From Thermoflavimicrobium dichotomicum (GTDB taxonomy: Bacteria; Bacillota; Bacilli; Thermoactinomycetales; Thermoactinomycetaceae), in the NCBI RefSeq assembly GCF_900114055.1, contig NZ_FORR01000009.1, forward strand, positions 62,001 to 126,000: DNA of 64,000 bases, in the 5' to 3' direction. Of this stretch, positions 28,427 to 36,981 are shown piece after piece. The first letter of the stretch is position 1, and the number at the start of each line of letters is the position of its first letter. A program made the translations under genes and the position numbers. The notes under the pieces are model-generated. The model was not told the origin of the DNA and did not search any database. It saw only the letters and a program-made list of their open reading frames with translations.

Positions 28427-29217
28427 TCCGATGATCCTCCTGCTGTTTCTCCTTCTTTCATTTCTGCTTTTTCTTCTGCTTTTTTGCCGACCAGTTCAGC
28501 AATCTCTCCCAAAGTCTCCTTCTGGATCGCAATGAGATGATCTACTCCATACTTAGCCAAACGGAGCAAATCCGTCAACTGTTCAGACGAAAAAGGAGCT
28601 TCCTCACCTGTTCCTTGAATTTCCACATACTTACCTTTACCCGTCATAACCACATTCATATCCACAATAGCCGAAGAATCTTCTTCATAACATAAATCCA
28701 AACATGGATTATCTCCTACAATTCCTACACTTGTCGCAGCCAAAAAATCATTGACAGGCAGATAGGGCAGGGTTCCATTTTTCACCAGTGCCGCCAGAGC
28801 ATCGACCATCGCTACAAATGCCCCGGTAATCGAAGCCGTCCTTGTTCCACCGTCCGCCTGGATCACATCACAGTCCAACCACAAGGTTCTCTCTCCCAGT
28901 ACGTCCAAATCCACCACGGAGCGTATCGCTCTACCGATCAGTCGCTGAATTTCCATTGTCCGCCCGCTTACTTTTCCTTTACTCGCTTCCCGAATCGTCC
29001 GTGTTTGGGTTGCCCGCGGCAGCATGGAATATTCAGCAGTAATCCATCCTTTTCCAGAGTTGCGCAAGAAAGGGGGAACACGATCTTCCACTGTCGCTGT
29101 ACAGATCACCCTGGTATCTCCGATCGAAATCAGTACCGAACCTTCTGCCGGCTTTATGTATCCACGAATCATCTCTACTTTTCTCAATTCGTTATAGGTT
29201 CGTCCGTCAACCCGCAA
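28423..29217 (-). CDS. rph: Ribonuclease PH
   Basis: Phosphorolytic 3'-to-5' exonuclease that trims tRNA precursors. It has 264 residues beginning at TTG (leader GGAGGG), with [52 protein letters not shown] and [18 protein letters not shown] short Lys/Glu-rich tail follows the conserved core. First gene of the rph-ysnA-ysnB set. Confidence 0.96.
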   Translation of the reverse strand: MRVDGRTYNELRKVEMIRGYIKPAEGSVLISIGDTRVICTATVEDRVPPFLRNSGKGWITAEYSMLPRATQTRTIREASKGKVSGRTMEIQRLIGRAIRSVVDLDVLGERTLWLDCDVIQADGGTRTASITGAFVAMVDALAALVKNGTLPYLPVNDFLAATSVGIVGDNPCLDLCYEEDSSAIVDMNVVMTGKGKYVEIQGTGEEAPFSSEQLTDLLRLAKYGVDHLIAIQKETLGEIAELVGKKAEEKAEMKEGETAGGSSE

Positions 29218-29284
29218 TGAATTTCCCTCCTGTATTCATTCACTTAAGTATAGCATACCCTATGAGGCGAAAGTTGAATAAAAA

Positions 29285-29312
29285 GAAAAAAGGATGATGC
29301 ATGATCATCCTC
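29285..29312 (-). terminator. Terminator of gerM
   Basis: Minus-strand AGGATGAT / ATCATCCT with a five-base loop, then TTTTTT, immediately after the gerM stop codon. Confidence 0.8.
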
Positions 29313-29313
29313 A

Positions 29314-30375
29314 TTATAACTCACTTGGATTGATCATCTGTGGACGGCTAATGGGTGCATCAATATTTTCTCCTTTTTGTCCAAAGACTCCCACGGTATT
29401 TTTACCATTGACTGTAATTTTCACTTTGGAAACCGAATTATTTTCAGTCAGAGAAAGAACGATGGATTGCAGTGCATCTTTGGATGCTGTTTTCGTGCTG
29501 TTGTACTGCAATAACTGCTCTCCAAAATCAGCGGTAACCATATCGCCTTTGGTAGAGACCTGATTGACCTCCGTATTGGCATCAATGACACCAAACAGGG
29601 ATGAATTCTGTTTCGGGCCTTTGATCAACTCTTTCAATGTCGCTTCGGCTACATTCTCCTGCCGATGAACCATTCGGGTCACTGGTACAAAATATACCAT
29701 ATTTTCTTGGTTTTGTCCCAAAAAGTAAATCGTGACAGGCATACTCTGATTAATATTGACTCCTTCTGTCACTTCTACATTGATCCCGTTCTCCCGGGTC
29801 AAATGTTGGGCCGGTGTGTGTCCCTGGGGCATGGCCTCCAACGGTTTTCCATCTACCCAAATATTGACTGCCTTAATATCATCAAAATCGGTCAATGTCC
29901 AGGTCACAGCATCCAGGATTTTCTTTTCTAATTTTTTATCATAGTTCAAAAATTCCCTGGAGAAATCGACATTGGCCACTCCAGCTTGTACATGAAGCCC
30001 CTTCACTTTTGTACCTTTTGGCAAGACAGCCGAGAATCCTTGTGGTAAATGAGACTGGACAGGTCCGCCTTCAACCAGATAAGACAGTACTTTTTTGGCA
30101 TCCATTTCCTTTTTGGCTACTGGAATCGTATACGGAACAACATACCCTGTTTCTGTCAGCAAGTATAACTCCGTTCCATTTTTTCGCTTCTCTTTCAAGG
30201 CCTGACTTTCATTTTGGGGTTTGGTATTGACCAGATGGGCGTGTTCTTTTTGTACATGCTCTGGCGGCGGGTCAATTTCCTGGGAAGATTTCGAATCAGG
30301 CCCAAACAAACAACCGGTTAACATGAGCGGAAAAAGCAAAGTGACTGCTGCAAGCCGTCTTTTTTTATCAAACAT
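29314..30375 (-). CDS. gerM: Sporulation/germination lipoprotein GerM
   Basis: Envelope lipoprotein required for sporulation and germination in B. subtilis. It has 353 residues: lipobox LMLTGC near residue 22, a low-complexity linker, then two GerMN domains (first around KKVLSYLVEGGPVQSHLPQGFSAVLP-KGTKV, second around VAEATLKELIKGPKQNSSLFGVI). Its presence is the best evidence that the host forms endospores. An AGGAGG ribosome site is present but lies inside an inverted repeat (30386-30431). Confidence 0.92.
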   Translation of the reverse strand: MFDKKRRLAAVTLLFPLMLTGCLFGPDSKSSQEIDPPPEHVQKEHAHLVNTKPQNESQALKEKRKNGTELYLLTETGYVVPYTIPVAKKEMDAKKVLSYLVEGGPVQSHLPQGFSAVLPKGTKVKGLHVQAGVANVDFSREFLNYDKKLEKKILDAVTWTLTDFDDIKAVNIWVDGKPLEAMPQGHTPAQHLTRENGINVEVTEGVNINQSMPVTIYFLGQNQENMVYFVPVTRMVHRQENVAEATLKELIKGPKQNSSLFGVIDANTEVNQVSTKGDMVTADFGEQLLQYNSTKTASKDALQSIVLSLTENNSVSKVKITVNGKNTVGVFGQKGENIDAPISRPQMINPSEL

Positions 30376-30385
30376 GGATCAATTC

Positions 30386-30431
30386 CCTCCTAGGACAAAG
30401 CTTTTATTACATGTATACGAGCCCTAGGAGG
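30386..30431 (-). promoter_or_regulatory. Inverted repeat that can mask the gerM ribosome site
   Basis: CCTCCTAGG (30386-30394) and its exact complement CCTAGGAGG (30423-30431) lie 28 bases apart. On the gerM transcript the second-occurring arm contains the AGGAGG ribosome site, so pairing would hide it. Alternatively this is an operator-like palindrome. Confidence 0.4.
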
Positions 30432-30440
30432 TTTTAGCAC

Positions 30441-31283
30441 TTAACCAACAAAAAACTTTTGTGCCAAAGGTGTGTTGATCATCGGCAGCTCCACTTTTTC
30501 CACCTGAACCGTTTGTCCCAACCAATCTTTCGCGATTTGGGCAAACGTTTCTGGACAGCCCGTTGTAAAAAAGCGATGAAACTTTTTCTTTTGCGCCAAC
30601 AGGCCTTGATGGTGCAAAATGGTGCTCAATTCTGCCGCTGTCTCTTCAGCCGAACTGATAATTTTCACTTCCTCCCCCATCACCTGGCCAATTAAATCAG
30701 CAAGCAGGGGATAATGTGTACAGCCCAAAATCAACGTATCCATCTGTTTGTCCTGAAATGGCTTTAACGCTTCTGCCACCACTTCAAAAGCACGAGGTGA
30801 ATGATGGCCACCGCTCTCAACCAAAGGAGCCAGGGTTGGGCAAGCCAAACTGTGAACAGTCAAAGATGGATGAAGATCTGCCAGAGCTTTCTCATAGGCT
30901 TTGCTTTTGATGGTTCCCTGTGTACCGATGACACCGATCTGTCCATGACGGGTCACTTTGATCGCCGCTCGTGCACCTGGTTCAATCACCCCCAGTACAG
31001 GGATGGAGAGCTCATTTCGCACTTCTTCCAGTGCAGCTGCAGTCGCCGTGTTGCAAGCGATCAAAAGCGCTTTTAATGGAAATTGCTGAAGGAAACGGAT
31101 AATTTCAAAGGTAAACTTCCTAACCTCTGACATCGTCCGTGGACCGTACGGACAGCGCAACGTATCTCCAAAATAGTAGATCGTCTCTCTTGGCAGTTGA
31201 CGCATCACTTCTTTTGCGACCGTTAGTCCACCCACTCCTGAATCCAGAATTCCTATGACATCATCATTTTCGGGTCGATTCAC
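30441..31283 (-). CDS. racE: Glutamate racemase
   Basis: Makes D-glutamate for peptidoglycan. It has 280 residues with IGILDSGVGGLTVAKEV, the catalytic Cys pair in ACNTATAAAL and LGCTHYPLL, and FGDTLRCPYGPR. The gene lies upstream of gerM and downstream of the MarR gene, the arrangement (ysmB-racE/gerM-rph) of B. subtilis. Confidence 0.95.
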   Translation of the reverse strand: MNRPENDDVIGILDSGVGGLTVAKEVMRQLPRETIYYFGDTLRCPYGPRTMSEVRKFTFEIIRFLQQFPLKALLIACNTATAAALEEVRNELSIPVLGVIEPGARAAIKVTRHGQIGVIGTQGTIKSKAYEKALADLHPSLTVHSLACPTLAPLVESGGHHSPRAFEVVAEALKPFQDKQMDTLILGCTHYPLLADLIGQVMGEEVKIISSAEETAAELSTILHHQGLLAQKKKFHRFFTTGCPETFAQIAKDWLGQTVQVEKVELPMINTPLAQKFFVG

Positions 31284-31337
31284 TGTTTCATCTCCATTCT
31301 GCTCTTACCAACAATCCTACGCAAAAGAGTTTTCATT

Positions 31338-31793
31338 TTAAATATCCTTCATTTCATGATATAAAATAGCCAAATGTTTTTTGATCTCAATTGCTTCGTC
31401 TTCAGATATATGCGATAAAACTTCAGCCAGATATTGCCGACGGGCTTCCAGCACTTCTTTAATGATTTCCGATCCCCGCTCCAACAGATGGATACGTACA
31501 ACACGACGATCCCGTTCATCACGCACGCGAGCGACAAGCTGGTTTTTCTCCATACGGTCAATGAGATCCGTCATGGTACTGCAAGCGAGATACATTTTCT
31601 GACTCAATTCGCCAATCGTCAAATCCCCTTCTTTTTCGAGCCAAAGCAAAGCATTGAACTGGGGTGGGGTGATGGGAAAATGATGAAGAATTTCTCTTCC
31701 TTTTCTCTTTACAATAATACTCATTTCCCGCAGTAAACGTTCAATCTCGTTTACTGTCTCTGGCGATAGTGGACGATGTTTTTCTTCGCTCAT
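31338..31793 (-). CDS. MarR-family transcriptional regulator (YsmB-like)
   Basis: 151 residues with a MarR winged helix: PPQFNALLWLEKEGDLTIGELS, recognition helix YLACSTMTDLIDRMEKNQLVAR, and the wing RDERDRRVVRIHLLERG. A long C-terminal helix serves dimerisation. It precedes racE on the same strand, as ysmB does in B. subtilis. The ligand and targets are unknown. Confidence 0.88.
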   Translation of the reverse strand: MSEEKHRPLSPETVNEIERLLREMSIIVKRKGREILHHFPITPPQFNALLWLEKEGDLTIGELSQKMYLACSTMTDLIDRMEKNQLVARVRDERDRRVVRIHLLERGSEIIKEVLEARRQYLAEVLSHISEDEAIEIKKHLAILYHEMKDI

Positions 31794-31870
31794 TTGCGTC
31801 TCCTTTAACTCCCATAATGGAAAAACTTATTCGAAAGCAAGTATATAAGAAAAAATGGATTCTGACAAAT

Positions 31871-32278
31871 TTAAAACGAATCCTTCCCTACCTGCATCAC
31901 GTATTGAGCCCAATCGCCACTATGGATATAGATTCCTTTCTTGATCAAAAAATCCCGATCTTTATAAAAATAAACAAAAGCTGGTATTTGCTCTTGTTCT
32001 GGAAGATGTACCAGCATTTCGACTCTTTCATAAAGATTGTCTGGATGAGATAGACCATAATAATCTTCCAATTCGTCCACTCTTTTCAATATCGCCAAAT
32101 CGATTTGATAGATTTCCCCCATCACTTGATCCTGACCTGCAATCATGCCCGGGTACCCTTCTCGGGTATCATACAAGGCCCCTTGTACCCATGCTCTTGG
32201 AAAAGCCAGCCTGGCTCCCCGTAGAACATCATGGTACTTCATTCCCATCCGCAGTGAACCGTAGGCAAACAGATACAT
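31871..32278 (-). CDS. Gamma-glutamylcyclotransferase-like (AIG2/GGCT) protein
   Basis: 135 residues with the family start YLFAYGSLRMGM, then ALYDTREGYPGMI, GEIYQIDLAILKRVDELEDYYG (catalytic Glu in VDELEDYYG) and AFVYFY. Related enzymes cyclise gamma-glutamyl groups; the true substrate is open. I use ATG 32278 (AGGTG site). It sits directly downstream of CRISPR remnant A in that unit's transcriptional direction. Confidence 0.85.
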   Translation of the reverse strand: MYLFAYGSLRMGMKYHDVLRGARLAFPRAWVQGALYDTREGYPGMIAGQDQVMGEIYQIDLAILKRVDELEDYYGLSHPDNLYERVEMLVHLPEQEQIPAFVYFYKDRDFLIKKGIYIHSGDWAQYVMQVGKDSF

Positions 32279-32400
32279 CAGCAACACCTGCCACTAAAAT
32301 ATGGACAAAAGCTATGCACGTCCAGAATTTTCCTGCTTCAGCGTGTCCCACCCCGCATATTGGCTACCCAGGTGGAAGCTGTGGTGGATCTCGGTGTAGA

Positions 32401-32581
32401 CTTTCCATCCTCAGATAGAGGAGTGGTCTATTGTTACGCTTTCAATACTGGCAAGGAAAGATCAACTCTACTCTTTCAATCCTCTAAAATAAGTGTATTC
32501 CATTGTTACTTGATGATTGAAAAAAAAGTACCATGTTGGCTTTGGTTTCAATCCTCTTATAGAGGTGTATACCATTGTTAC
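32401..32581 (-). CRISPR. CRISPR remnant A: three repeats, two spacers
   Basis: Three 37-base repeats at 32401-32437, 32473-32509 and 32545-32581, with two 35-base spacers. Read on the minus strand the repeat starts GTAACAATGG and ends AGGATTGAAA, the 3' handle typical of Cas6-processed type I-B/III repeats. The repeat next to the leader is best preserved (an internal palindrome CCTCTTATAGAGG); the middle one has lost it (CTAAAATAAG) and the distal one carries several changes. No further repeat is convincing to the left. The leader copy lies at 32582-32785, so transcription would run leftward. Confidence 0.85.
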
Positions 32582-32785
32582 TGCCGATGCCCCTAGGCCT
32601 TGATTTTTCCGGCTTCCAGAGACCTTTTGCGAACACCTCCCGATTTTGACGATTTTTTCACCACTTTTCTGCCCCAAGAGTTGTCAGAAAACGGGTGAAT
32701 CCCTTGTGTACCAAGGGGTTTCGCGTTTGCGACGACCCCTTGGGATTTTTCCGAAGCACATGGTGTTCGCAAATACCAGATATTT
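32582..32785 (-). promoter_or_regulatory. CRISPR leader copy A
   Basis: About 200 bases, gene-free, shared with copies at 38001, 39370 and 42367. Shared strings include CTAGGCCTTGAT, GGCTTCCAGA, ACCTCCCGATTTTGACGATT, AAGAGTTGTCAGAAAAC and GTTTGCGACGACC. A perfect 12-base inverted repeat (TTTGCGAACACC at 32626-32637, GGTGTTCGCAAA at 32762-32773) brackets most of it, and CCAAGGGG/CCCCTTGG forms an internal hairpin. Confidence 0.75.
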
Positions 32786-32903
32786 ACAAAACAGACGAAG
32801 GATGAATATAAAATCTTCTCAAAAAATAGTACTCTTTTTCATCCAAAAAAACAACCATGGATTTCAATCTATGATCATCCTTCGTCCATTCAACAGCCAA
32901 AAA

Positions 32904-32950
32904 CAAAAAAGGATCCCTTCATTCAGATCTTCATCCTGAATAAGGGATCC
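32904..32950 (-). terminator. Terminator of the gluconate operon
   Basis: Minus-strand stem GGATCCCTTATTCAG / CTGAATGAAGGGATCC with one bulge, followed by TTTTTT, 16 bases past the gnd stop. Confidence 0.9.
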
Positions 32951-32965
32951 ATGCTCGTGATCTTT

Positions 32966-33862
32966 CTATTTTTTTTCTACTGCATGTCCACCAAACTCAT
33001 TGCGCAGGGCGGCAACGACCTTGCCATGGAAGGTATCCTCTTCCAGCGAACGATAACGCATCATCAAAGACAACGCAATCACAGGGGTCGGTACCTGGAA
33101 ATCGAGTGCATTTTCGACCGTCCATTTTCCTTCTCCGGAAGAGTGCATCACTCCACGGATGCTTTCCAGGCGCGGATCTTTTGCAAAGGCACGTTCTGTC
33201 AGTTCCATCAGCCAGCCACGGATGACGGAGCCGTTCGCCCATACCCGGGCCACTTCCTCATAGTTGAAGTCAAACGGACTTTTGTGCAGCACTTCAAATC
33301 CTTCAGCAATGGCCTGCATCATTCCGTACTCGATCCCATTGTGAACCATTTTGAGAAAATGACCGCTTCCGCTTTTTCCTGCATACAAATAACCTTTTTC
33401 CACTGAAATATCCCGGAAGATCGGCTCTACCTTTTCAAAAACTTCCTTATCTCCGCCGATCATCAGACAGGCTCCGTGACGTGCTCCTTCCATCCCACCC
33501 GATGTTCCTACATCCAGGAAATGAATTCCATGTTTGCGCAGACGATCTGCCCGTGCGATGGAATCTTTGTAATTCGAGTTACCCCCTTCGATCAGGATAT
33601 CTCCCGGTGAAAGTAGCGGGGTCAAAACATCAATGATTTGATCAACAGTCTCTCCAGCCGGCACCATGAGCCAGATTACCCGTGGAGCTGGCAACAAGCC
33701 AACCAGCTCTTCGATGGATGAAGAGGGGATTGCTCCTTTTCCTGCCAATTCCTGTCTTGGTTCTTGATTGACATCATATACGACCACTTCATGCTGATGA
33801 TCCAACAAGTTCAATACCAGGTTAAATCCCATTTTACCTAATCCGATCATGCCCAGTTTCAT
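32966..33862 (-). CDS. gntZ: 6-phosphogluconate dehydrogenase, decarboxylating (short GntZ/YqeC type)
   Basis: Oxidative decarboxylation of 6-phosphogluconate to ribulose-5-phosphate. It has 298 residues, so it belongs to the short class, usually NAD-preferring, rather than the ~470-residue Gnd. Signatures are GMIGLGKMGFNLV, LIEGGNSNYKDS, DVGTSGGMEGARHGACLMIGG, the catalytic Lys in GSGHFLKMVHNGIEYGMMQ, and SSGEGKWTVE. Last gene of the gluconate operon. Confidence 0.93.
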   Translation of the reverse strand: MKLGMIGLGKMGFNLVLNLLDHQHEVVVYDVNQEPRQELAGKGAIPSSSIEELVGLLPAPRVIWLMVPAGETVDQIIDVLTPLLSPGDILIEGGNSNYKDSIARADRLRKHGIHFLDVGTSGGMEGARHGACLMIGGDKEVFEKVEPIFRDISVEKGYLYAGKSGSGHFLKMVHNGIEYGMMQAIAEGFEVLHKSPFDFNYEEVARVWANGSVIRGWLMELTERAFAKDPRLESIRGVMHSSGEGKWTVENALDFQVPTPVIALSLMMRYRSLEEDTFHGKVVAALRNEFGGHAVEKK

Positions 33863-33889
33863 TTTCCTTCTGCCTCCTCTACCATCCTT

Positions 33890-35221
33890 TTACACAAACA
33901 GGTCAAGAACAAGGATGAGTCCCAATGCCACAACAGAGATAATCGTTTCAAGTGCTGTCCATGTTTGCAAGGTTTCCTTGACCGACATGCCAAAGTACTC
34001 TTTGATCAACCAGAAGCCCGAATCGTTCACATGGGAGAGAATCAATGAACCGGCCCCTGTCGCCAAAGTCAGCAATTCCAGATTCACTCCTGGCATGGTC
34101 GCGGCAATCGGCGCCACAATACCAGCGGCAGTCATCATCGATACGGTTGCTGAACCTGTTGCAACCCGGATCAATGCTGCAATCAGCCAGCCCAGAATAA
34201 TGGGCGAAATCGCTGAATGTGCTGCCATTTCGGCAATTTGTTTTCCGATGCCTGATTCGAGCAATACTTTATTGAACGCACCACCTGCACCAATCACCAG
34301 CAGAATGGATGCCGTTGGTCCCAGGCATTCATTGGTAAAGGCCAGGATTTTGTCACGGGTAAACCCACGCGCATATCCCAAGGTGAAGAATGAAACAATA
34401 ACTGCAATCAATAAGGAAATGATAGGATCTCCAATAAATTCGAGCGCTCCACGTAAACGGTCACCTTTGGGTAGCGAAAGAGTTGCCCAGGAAGAAGCGA
34501 TCATGAGAAACACCGGTAATAAAATGGTAAACAAAGTAATGCCAAAGCCAGGCAAATCTTTTTCTTCTCTTTGTACAACTAACTGATCCCCTATTTCTTT
34601 GGGTACCTCTTTATGAATGCGGGATCCGATCCACTTTCCATATATCGGTCCGGCAATCGCTGCAGTAGGTAAACCAATGATCAGCGAATACAAGATGGTC
34701 AGCCCGACATTCGCTTTGAAAATATCGACTGCGGCCATCGCTGCCGGATGCGGAGGAACCAGTCCATGTACAACAGACAGTCCGGCAACCAAAGGAACAC
34801 CGATTTTAATCAAAGACATGCCTGTTTGTCTGGCAATAGTAAAGACAAGCGGAATCAACAATACAAAACCTACTTGGAAAAAGACAGGAATTCCTACAAT
34901 AAAGGCAACAAACATCATCGCCCAGTGAACACGCTGCTCACCAAAGCGATTTATCAAGGTTTTGGCAATTCGTTCAGCTCCACCCGATTCAGCCATCATC
35001 TTACCAAGCATGGTGCCAAGTGCCAAAACGATCGCCAAAAATCCAAGGGTGTTTCCCATTCCCTCTTTAATGACCTTAATAATCTGCTCCAGTGACATTC
35101 CTGTGGCCAGGCCAACCCCGACCGCAGTCATAATGAGGGCGACAAAGGGATTCACTTTTAACCATGTAATCAGTAAGAGCAAAACGATGATCGCCGCAAT
35201 CACCATCATGATCATGCCCAT
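33890..35221 (-). CDS. gntP: Gluconate:H+ symporter (GntP family)
   Basis: 443 residues with about 12 hydrophobic helices. Family segments include GMGNTLGFLAIVLALGTMLGKMMAESGG, LVHGLVPPHPAA and FTNECLGPTASILLVIGAGGAFNKVLLESGIG, and the late SHVNDSGFWLIKEYFGMSVKET. Imports gluconate for the kinase encoded upstream; 21 bases separate the two genes. Confidence 0.94.
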   Translation of the reverse strand: MGMIMMVIAAIIVLLLLITWLKVNPFVALIMTAVGVGLATGMSLEQIIKVIKEGMGNTLGFLAIVLALGTMLGKMMAESGGAERIAKTLINRFGEQRVHWAMMFVAFIVGIPVFFQVGFVLLIPLVFTIARQTGMSLIKIGVPLVAGLSVVHGLVPPHPAAMAAVDIFKANVGLTILYSLIIGLPTAAIAGPIYGKWIGSRIHKEVPKEIGDQLVVQREEKDLPGFGITLFTILLPVFLMIASSWATLSLPKGDRLRGALEFIGDPIISLLIAVIVSFFTLGYARGFTRDKILAFTNECLGPTASILLVIGAGGAFNKVLLESGIGKQIAEMAAHSAISPIILGWLIAALIRVATGSATVSMMTAAGIVAPIAATMPGVNLELLTLATGAGSLILSHVNDSGFWLIKEYFGMSVKETLQTWTALETIISVVALGLILVLDLFV

Positions 35222-35242
35222 GATATAAAGCCTCCTCTCGCT

Positions 35243-36787
35243 CTAAAAACGGCCTTCTGTCTGAAATTTCGCCAGCAGTTCAAATTCATCTTTCAACTTG
35301 TGATAGACTCGTTCATACATATAAAACATTTCCATATACACTTCGGTGTTCTCTATGTGTGGTTGATGACGGTGAGAAATCCGGATCCAATCCTTGACCT
35401 CTTTCAGTTCCTTCATCTCACCCAATGCATATAGCGCCAGTGCTGCCGCCCCCAAAGCCGATGCCTCATGGCTCTCCGGTACCAACAGCTCCCTGCCCAT
35501 GACATCCGATAAAATCTGGCGCCATGTCGGTGACTTGGCAAAACCGCCAGAAGCTCGAATGTCTTTGGCTGGGCCTACCAAATCATGCAAGGCTACGCCT
35601 ACCGACAAAATACTGAAAATGACTCCTTCCAATACGGCACGGATAAAATGCTCCCGTTTGTGATGCATGCCAATCCCAAAAAATACGCCTCGCGCATTGG
35701 CATTCCAGTACGGTGCCCTTTCTCCGCTCAGGAAAGGCAAAAATAAAAGGCCTTCTGAACCGGCTGGCACCTTTTCAGCATATTGGATGATCAAATCATA
35801 GGGATCGATGCCCAATTTTCTGGCCACTTCGATTTCAGGAGCAGCAAATTCATCTCTTAGCCAACGCAACAAAATGCCGCCATTGTTCGTAGGGCCACCA
35901 ATCACCCAGTGACGATCCGTTAACGCATAACAGAATGTGCGTCCTTTTTCATCCGTTCTAGGGCGGTCTGTAACCGTGCGAATGGCTCCACTAGTACCAA
36001 TCGTGACCGCGATTTCTCCATCTTCGATCGCTCCGACACCAAGATTGGCGAGTACACCATCACTTGCCCCCATCACAAACTTCGTATCTGAGCGCAGCCC
36101 CATCTGAATCGCCAGATGTTCATGAAGCCCTGTCAATACATGGGTGGTTGGCACGATGGTTGACAGCTGCTCGGATCGAATCCCCAATTGCTGAAGAACT
36201 TTTTCATCCCACTGCCGGTTTTGCAAATGAAACAGGCCCGTCGCCGAAGCGAGTGATTCATCCACCACAAACTGGCCAAAGAGACGGTAAACCACATATT
36301 CCTTGATGGAGACAAATTTGGCCGCTTTGGCAAACAGATCCGGTCTTTCCTCCTTGAACCATAGAATCTTGGTCAAAGGAGACATGGGATGAATCGGGGT
36401 ACCCGTACGCAGATAAATCTGGTGTCCATCCCATTCGGTTTTGATCTTTTCCGCTTGCCGAACACTCCGATTGTCTGCCCAAATAATGCTCCGCGTGATC
36501 GGTTTGGCATCCCTGTCCAATAAAATAAGCGAATGCATGGCACAGCTCATACCCACTGCCAAAACCTGATCCTGGCTCGCATTCGCCTTCCTGAGTGCAT
36601 GCCGGATACTATCGATCACCGCTTGCAGAATCTGCTCCGGCTCCTGTTCAGCCCAGGCGGGTTGTGGATGAATGAGCGGATAATCCACCGCATGCTTGCC
36701 TAAGATGACACCCCCCTTTCCAAATACAACTGCTTTCGTACTGGTAGTGCCTATATCTAAGCCTACTGCGACTTGTGAATCTTGCAT
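35243..36787 (-). CDS. gntK: Gluconokinase (FGGY family)
   Basis: ATP-dependent phosphorylation of gluconate. It has 514 residues, FGGY carbohydrate kinase: N-terminal GLDIGTTSTKAVVF, GMSCAMHSLILLD, IIWADNRS, MGASDGVLANLGVGA and GTSGAIRTVTDRP; late ASGGFAKSPTWRQILSDVMGRELLVP. The ATG at 36787 lies seven bases after AGAGGG; an ATG two codons earlier would abut that site. First structural gene after the promoter and cre at 36826-36873. Confidence 0.93.
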   Translation of the reverse strand: MQDSQVAVGLDIGTTSTKAVVFGKGGVILGKHAVDYPLIHPQPAWAEQEPEQILQAVIDSIRHALRKANASQDQVLAVGMSCAMHSLILLDRDAKPITRSIIWADNRSVRQAEKIKTEWDGHQIYLRTGTPIHPMSPLTKILWFKEERPDLFAKAAKFVSIKEYVVYRLFGQFVVDESLASATGLFHLQNRQWDEKVLQQLGIRSEQLSTIVPTTHVLTGLHEHLAIQMGLRSDTKFVMGASDGVLANLGVGAIEDGEIAVTIGTSGAIRTVTDRPRTDEKGRTFCYALTDRHWVIGGPTNNGGILLRWLRDEFAAPEIEVARKLGIDPYDLIIQYAEKVPAGSEGLLFLPFLSGERAPYWNANARGVFFGIGMHHKREHFIRAVLEGVIFSILSVGVALHDLVGPAKDIRASGGFAKSPTWRQILSDVMGRELLVPESHEASALGAAALALYALGEMKELKEVKDWIRISHRHQPHIENTEVYMEMFYMYERVYHKLKDEFELLAKFQTEGRF

Positions 36788-36825
36788 AATCATCCCTCTG
36801 TTTCTTGCACATTCATTGCTTTCAT

Positions 36826-36839
36826 TGTAACCGTTTCCA
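36826..36839 (-). promoter_or_regulatory. cre upstream of gntK
   Basis: Minus-strand TGGAAACGGTTACA agrees with the CcpA consensus at all but one position. It is just downstream of the -10 (36850-36845), so CcpA would block transcription of gntK-gntP-gntZ. Confidence 0.75.
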
Positions 36840-36844
36840 GAAAA

Positions 36845-36873
36845 ATTATATGAAAAAAATTTTTATATAACAA
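36845..36873 (-). promoter_or_regulatory. Sigma-A promoter of gntK-gntP-gntZ
   Basis: Minus-strand TTGTTA (36873-36868), 17-base AT-rich spacer, TATAAT (36850-36845). Confidence 0.8.
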
Positions 36874-36919
36874 GTATATTTGAGAAAAAAATTTCTGTAT
36901 ATATATGGTAACATGCAGA

Positions 36920-36972
36920 AATAAAAAAGTTAGATCCCAAAGGAATAAGGATTCATCCCTTCGATCTCCAAC
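36920..36972 (-). terminator. Possible terminator of the RpiR regulator gene
   Basis: Minus-strand imperfect stem joining AGATC and GATCT arms around GGGATGAATCC, followed by TTTTTT. It would separate the regulator from gntK. Confidence 0.45.
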
Positions 36973-36981
36973 AATCTCCAG

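Noticed and set aside
32329-32365. A fourth, leftmost repeat in CRISPR remnant A
   Set aside because: At the expected position only a weak match (TATTGGCTAC) to the leader-side end remains; the rest does not align.
32468-32939. Overlapping ORFs of 69-97 residues in leader A, and similar ones in leaders B, C and D
   Set aside because: Their translations resemble each other only because the DNA is a repeated leader; they lack ribosome sites and differ in frame and length among copies.
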